From CAIRDP01 sp037138335 (GTDB lineage Bacteria; Bacteroidota; Bacteroidia; Bacteroidales; FEN-979): 64,000 nucleotides of DNA. Every line of letters starts with the position of its first letter. Position 1 is the first letter of the stretch. The position numbers and the translations under genes are program-made. The stretch lies in assembly GCA_037138335.1 (NCBI GenBank), contig JBAXIO010000003.1:186001-250000 (forward strand), written 5' to 3'. Shown here in pieces: positions 60,419 through 64,000 of the stretch. The notes beneath the pieces are model-generated. The model ran no database searches. It was not told the origin of the DNA and saw nothing but the letters and a program-made list of their open reading frames with translations.

Positions 60419-61222
60419 ATGGATATCAGAACGATATGTGTCCTGGGAGGTAACGGAAAGACCGGTGAACCCGAAAAAGTAGAACGCTTTGAACTTAATA
60501 TGGGCGACATCATCAGCATAGTCGGCCCAACTGGCTGCGGAAAAACAACCCTCATCAACGACATTGAACTTTTTGCAAACCGAAACACCCCTTCTAACCG
60601 CCTGGTAATGATCAACGGGGAAACCATTCCTGAGGACTTTTCATTCGATCCCAGGAAACACCCTATTGCACTCATTTCCCAGCATACAAATTTTCTTTCG
60701 GATCTGCCTGTGGGCGAGTTCCTTAAGATACATGCAAAAGTCAGGGGGGGCGATAATCCCGAACTGATGATAGAGGAAACCCTGGAATTTGCCAACCAGC
60801 TTACCGGCGAAGCAATTATAACCTCGACCGGGATGACTGAACTTTCGGGCGGACAAACCCGTTCATTACTGATTGCCGATGCCGTGATCATTGGCAATTC
60901 CCCTATTATCCTGCTGGATGAGATTGAAAATGCCGGGATTCACAGGACAAAGGCTCTTGAGCTTCTTAAGCAGTTCAGGAAGATCTTTGTATTTGTGACT
61001 CACGACCCTCATATTGCCCTGCTCTCTGACTACCGTATCATCATGAAGAACGGTTCTATGGAGAAACTTATTTGTACAAATACCGAAGAAAGAAAAGTCG
61101 CTGCTGATCTTGGCAAAATAGACAATCTCATGCTGAATTTCCGCACTTATATAAGAAGCGGGCAGGAGATATCTGAGAATATGATGGCAGAACAATTAGA
61201 AACCCTGAAAATAGTAAACTGA
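60419..61222 (+). CDS. Soluble ABC-type ATPase in a hydE-linked cluster
   Basis: The 267-residue protein has a complete ABC ATPase motif set: Walker A GPTGCGKTT (36-44), Q-loop SQHT, signature LSGGQTRS, Walker B ILLDEIENAG and H-loop VTHDP. The Walker B tail reads DEIENAG where transporters have DEPTSGL. No permease gene is nearby, so it may not be a transporter and may power cofactor assembly or protein remodelling, as SufC does. The next gene (P-loop GTPase) starts 3 bp downstream, then nifS and hydE. A family name for this ATPase is not known to me. Confidence 0.8.
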   Translation: MDIRTICVLGGNGKTGEPEKVERFELNMGDIISIVGPTGCGKTTLINDIELFANRNTPSNRLVMINGETIPEDFSFDPRKHPIALISQHTNFLSDLPVGEFLKIHAKVRGGDNPELMIEETLEFANQLTGEAIITSTGMTELSGGQTRSLLIADAVIIGNSPIILLDEIENAGIHRTKALELLKQFRKIFVFVTHDPHIALLSDYRIIMKNGSMEKLICTNTEERKVAADLGKIDNLMLNFRTYIRSGQEISENMMAEQLETLKIVN

Positions 61223-61225
61223 TAT

Positions 61226-61927
61226 ATGAAACTGATAATATTTGCCGGTCCCCCGACCTGCGGGAAGACCACTGTAATAAGACAGGTTATAAGAAGGATG
61301 CTAAAAAAAGGCCACAAGCCCGCATACCTGAAAATCGATGTGCTGTATGCCGATGAGGATAAAATCATTGGTGATGAGTTTGGTATACCTGCAAAAAAAC
61401 TATATTCAGGTGAATTATGCCCCGATCATTGTAATGTCGTGGTGATGGACGAGGCCGTGGAATGGGCTGAAAAATCGGGCAGTGATTATCTTTTCGTGGA
61501 AACTGCCGGATTATGCCTGCGTTGTTCGCCTTACATTGAGAACTCGCTTGGGGTGGTGGTTCTTGAAGCAACCAGCGGGATGAACCTTCCCTATAAGATT
61601 GGGCCTATGCTTACACTGGCCGATATTGCTGTTATTACAAAGATCGACCTGATCTCCCAGGCCGAGAGGGAGGTGTTCCGTTACAGGGTCATTGAAGCCG
61701 CCAAGGAAATCACTGTTGTAGAAAGCAATGCCTTGTATGGAATAGGGATTGATCCGATCGTAAGGCATATTGAACGCTCAGGCGAAATTGAACAACCCAT
61801 GTTTTTAAGGGGTAATCCTCCTGTTGGGACATGCACCATCTGTGTAGGCAAGAAGGAAATCGGGGCCAAAAACCATTTCGGGGTGTTGCGCACCATGGAA
61901 CATGATCTTTTTTACATTGGAGAATGA
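61226..61927 (+). CDS. Cys-rich P-loop GTPase (HypB/UreG/CobW-like)
   Basis: The 233-residue protein has a P-loop GPPTCGKTT (8-16), an Asp at 38 after LK, a VETAGLC switch-like segment (91-97) and the GTP-specificity motif TKID (138-141). This is the SIMIBI-class layout of metallochaperones HypB, UreG and CobW. Three Cys pairs stand out: C65-x3-C69, C97-x2-C100 and C203-x2-C206. They could carry a metal or Fe-S cluster. It overlaps the cysteine desulfurase start by 4 bp (ATGA) and follows the ABC ATPase by 3 bp, so the genes are tightly coupled. The exact role is unknown. Confidence 0.78.
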   Translation: MKLIIFAGPPTCGKTTVIRQVIRRMLKKGHKPAYLKIDVLYADEDKIIGDEFGIPAKKLYSGELCPDHCNVVVMDEAVEWAEKSGSDYLFVETAGLCLRCSPYIENSLGVVVLEATSGMNLPYKIGPMLTLADIAVITKIDLISQAEREVFRYRVIEAAKEITVVESNALYGIGIDPIVRHIERSGEIEQPMFLRGNPPVGTCTICVGKKEIGAKNHFGVLRTMEHDLFYIGE

Positions 61928-63123
61928 CATCCGCAGTCCCAAATAACATGCCTCATAACACAATGGATAGCCCGCTGATCTATCTTGACAATGCGGCAAC
62001 CACCCCGATAGACCCGGAAGTTGCCAGGGCAATTCAAACCTCGGCGAAAGAATACTATGGGAATGCTTCCAGCCTGCATTCCGTAGGGACTATGGCCCAT
62101 GAGATTCTTGATCAGGCAAGGGCAGGGCTCGCTTCACTGATCGGGGCCAGGCCTGATGAGATCATTTTCACCGGGAGCGGCACCGAAGCCAATAACCTTG
62201 CCCTGAAAGGGGTTGCATTTGCCAATGCCCGCCGGGGCAGGCATATCATTGTATCTGAAATCGAACATGATTGTATCCTGAAAGCGGCCCGCTGGCTTGA
62301 ACACCAGGGTTTTACCGTCACATATCTACCGGTAGGCCATAATGGGCTTGTCGATATACAGGCTCTTAAGGATGCTGTTACCGATAAGACCATCCTGGTT
62401 TCGGTGATGCATGTAAATAACGAAATCGGTACCATTGAACCGGTGAAAGAGATTGGCGAATTATGCAGGGACAGAAATATTTATTTTCATTCCGATGCCT
62501 GCCAGTCTTTCGGTAAGATCCCTTTGAATGCAGCTTCTCTGAATGCTGATCTGATGACAATAAATGCCCATAAGATCCATGGCCCCAAAGGTGTCGGAGC
62601 CTTATTCGTTAAATCGGGGGTGCAGATTGAACCCTTGCTTCACGGGGGCGGACAGGAAAAAGGCATACGTTCATCCACCGAGAACATCCCGGGAATACTG
62701 GGATTTGTTAAGGCTGCGGAAATTGCATGCAGGGAGATGGATTCTGAGATAAGGAGAGTTACAGGCATGCATGAACATATTTTAAACACCCTGAAGCATT
62801 CGATAGATGGAGTTTATTTCAATGGTTCCCTCAGTGCCCGTGTTCCGCATAATATAAATTTTTGTATTGAAGGAATGGAAGGGGAGGGGATAAGGCTTCA
62901 GCTTCTCCTTGATGAAGCCGGGGTCTGTGTATCAACCGGTTCAGCCTGCTCGTCAAACGACGGGGGGAACCCCTCGCATGTCCTCCAGGCCATCGGCCTG
63001 GATCCCTTCCAGGCGAGGGGAGGGATCAGGTTGAGCCTGGGCCGGTTTACGACACAGAAAGAAATTGATCGTTTCCTGGATATTATTTCCGAAAAGGTAA
63101 AACAGCTAAACCCGATATTTTAA
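61924..63123 (+). CDS. Cysteine desulfurase (NifS/IscS type)
   Basis: The 399-residue class V aminotransferase has YLDNAATTPIDPEV at the start, GSGTEANNLALKG (PLP phosphate), MHVNNEIGT, the PLP lysine in NAHKIHGPKG and the active-site Cys loop in VSTGSACSSNDGG. It removes sulfur from Cys for Fe-S cluster building. The ATG at 61924 overlaps the GTPase stop codon (ATGA). A Met 13 codons later also fits the family start. No IscU-like scaffold gene lies beside it, which points to a dedicated sulfur source for this cluster. Confidence 0.92.
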   Translation: MTSAVPNNMPHNTMDSPLIYLDNAATTPIDPEVARAIQTSAKEYYGNASSLHSVGTMAHEILDQARAGLASLIGARPDEIIFTGSGTEANNLALKGVAFANARRGRHIIVSEIEHDCILKAARWLEHQGFTVTYLPVGHNGLVDIQALKDAVTDKTILVSVMHVNNEIGTIEPVKEIGELCRDRNIYFHSDACQSFGKIPLNAASLNADLMTINAHKIHGPKGVGALFVKSGVQIEPLLHGGGQEKGIRSSTENIPGILGFVKAAEIACREMDSEIRRVTGMHEHILNTLKHSIDGVYFNGSLSARVPHNINFCIEGMEGEGIRLQLLLDEAGVCVSTGSACSSNDGGNPSHVLQAIGLDPFQARGGIRLSLGRFTTQKEIDRFLDIISEKVKQLNPIF

Positions 63124-63132
63124 CCCTTTAAT

Positions 63133-64000
63133 ATGGCTGAGCTGGAAAAAATTGAAACCATTTCAAAAAAGCCTGAATTATCCCGGGAGGATATTCATTT
63201 CCTGCTCTCGCTCGATGACCCTGACGACATCAAATACCTTGGAGGGTTGGCCTACGCTGTTAAAAAGGAGCATGTAGGGAACAGGGTTTACCTGCGTGGC
63301 CTTATTGAATTTTCAAATATTTGCCTGAAGGATTGTCTTTATTGCGGGATTCGCAGAAGTAATGAAAGTCCGCAGAGGTTCCTTATGAACAGGCAGGAAA
63401 TCCTTGATGCGGCTGAATTTGCCTTCAAAAACCGCTATGGGTCGGTTGTCCTTCAATCAGGGGAAAGGACCGATGGAACCTTTGCCGAATTTGTTTGTAG
63501 TATAGTAAGGGATATAAAATCAATAACGCACGGGAAGCTGGGGATAACGCTTTCTTGCGGAGAGCAAAACAAAGAAACGTACCGCAGGTTTTTTGAAGCA
63601 GGAGCCCACCGTTACCTCCTGAGAATTGAAGCTTCCGACAGGGACCTTTATGGCAAACTGCATCCCTCCGGCAGGCAGCACGACTTTGATACCCGGATAA
63701 GATGCCTGGAATCGCTTAAGGAAATTGGCTTCCAGGTAGGAACCGGGGTCATGGTGGGTTTGCCGTTCCAGACTGTATCGAACCTCGTTAATGACCTGAT
63801 GTTCATTAAAAAGATTGATGCCGACATGATTGGCCTAGGACCTTATATTGAACATTCCCAGACCCCATTGTATGAATTCCGGCAACAATTGATGCCCCGG
63901 CAGGACCGCCTGATGCTTACACTGAAAATGATCGCCGTCCTAAGGATCATGATGAAAGATATCAATATTGCTTCGGCCACGGCCTTGCAGGCGATTGACG
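63133..64000 (+). CDS. hydE: [FeFe]-hydrogenase maturase HydE (radical SAM), cut by window end
   Basis: The visible 289 residues start at the ATG at 63133. They contain the radical SAM motif C64-x3-C68-x2-C71 in IEFSNICLKDCLYCGIRRSN and the HydE signatures VVLQSGER, GITLSCGE, AGAHRYLLRIE and VGTGVMVGLPFQT. A MIGLGPYIEHSQTPL segment and a late ASATALQAID follow. These match HydE, which helps build the dithiolate bridge of the H-cluster. The C-terminal ~60 residues are outside the window. HydF and HydG are not visible here. It follows nifS by 9 bp in the same direction. Confidence 0.88.
   Translation, partial: MAELEKIETISKKPELSREDIHFLLSLDDPDDIKYLGGLAYAVKKEHVGNRVYLRGLIEFSNICLKDCLYCGIRRSNESPQRFLMNRQEILDAAEFAFKNRYGSVVLQSGERTDGTFAEFVCSIVRDIKSITHGKLGITLSCGEQNKETYRRFFEAGAHRYLLRIEASDRDLYGKLHPSGRQHDFDTRIRCLESLKEIGFQVGTGVMVGLPFQTVSNLVNDLMFIKKIDADMIGLGPYIEHSQTPLYEFRQQLMPRQDRLMLTLKMIAVLRIMMKDINIASATALQAID

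Overview
The window looks like a chromosomal segment from a member of the Bacteroidota, most likely an environmental, anaerobic, Bacteroidales-like lineage. The evidence is a type IX secretion component (PorT, directly downstream of menG), four proteins with type IX C-terminal sorting domains, a GldA-type ABC ATPase, Bacteroidota promoter boxes (TAnnTTTG, sometimes with a TTTG 19-20 nt upstream), no consistent Shine-Dalgarno sequences, and menaquinone synthesis by the futalosine route. A HydE maturase at the right edge suggests [FeFe]-hydrogenase metabolism. I see no insertion sequences, phage genes, rRNA, tRNA or CRISPR arrays. Genes are tightly packed.

Layout. 1-3001 (minus): start of an Xaa-Pro aminopeptidase, a DUF6263 protein and an M28 lipoprotein peptidase. 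3294-6020 (plus): a three-gene cassette of ECF sigma factor, one-pass anti-sigma-like protein and a compact CHAT protease with a signal peptide. 6028-13159: ridA, lptD, an amidase, an MCE protein and an OstA/LptA-like protein (outer-membrane LPS and envelope block). 13185-14133: winged-helix regulator plus membrane protein. 14452-17841: gatE and gatD, the archaeal-type tRNA-dependent amidotransferase. 17889-24427: ClC channel, xth, a metalloprotease-propeller-barrel protein and hldD. 24480-28818 (minus): MFS transporter, mqnB, mqnD and a LysA-like decarboxylase. 29058-33591 (plus): two type IX cargo proteins and mqnE. 33568-37981 (minus): plsC, rluD-type synthase, type IX cargo and PASTA protein. 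38115-39679: ddl and rdgB. 39729-43180: SGNH lipoprotein with a FadL-type porin, and a small type IX cargo. 43261-48019 (minus): CYTH protein, metK with a SAM-II-like riboswitch, gldA, a small membrane protein and a degenerate AAA/DUF4143 protein. 48162-54444: rplM-rpsI-rpsB-tsf, menG, porT, coaD and a TlpA-like lipoprotein/thioredoxin. 54478-59530: secA, pyrH, frr and a DUF3795 protein. 59534-64000: an FNR-like regulator divergent from an ABC ATPase, a Cys-rich GTPase, a cysteine desulfurase and hydE (cut by the window end).

How the genes fit together. mqnB, mqnD, mqnE and menG give four steps of futalosine-route menaquinone synthesis. LptD, the OstA-like protein, HldD and possibly the MCE protein serve LPS and outer-membrane construction. 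SecA, PorT and the sorting-domain proteins describe a two-step Sec then type IX export path. The parts most worth attention are the sigma/anti-sigma/CHAT cassette, the archaeal-type GatDE pair in a bacterial context, and the FNR/ABC/GTPase/NifS/HydE metallocofactor cluster. All calls come from reading the sequence; no database search was run.
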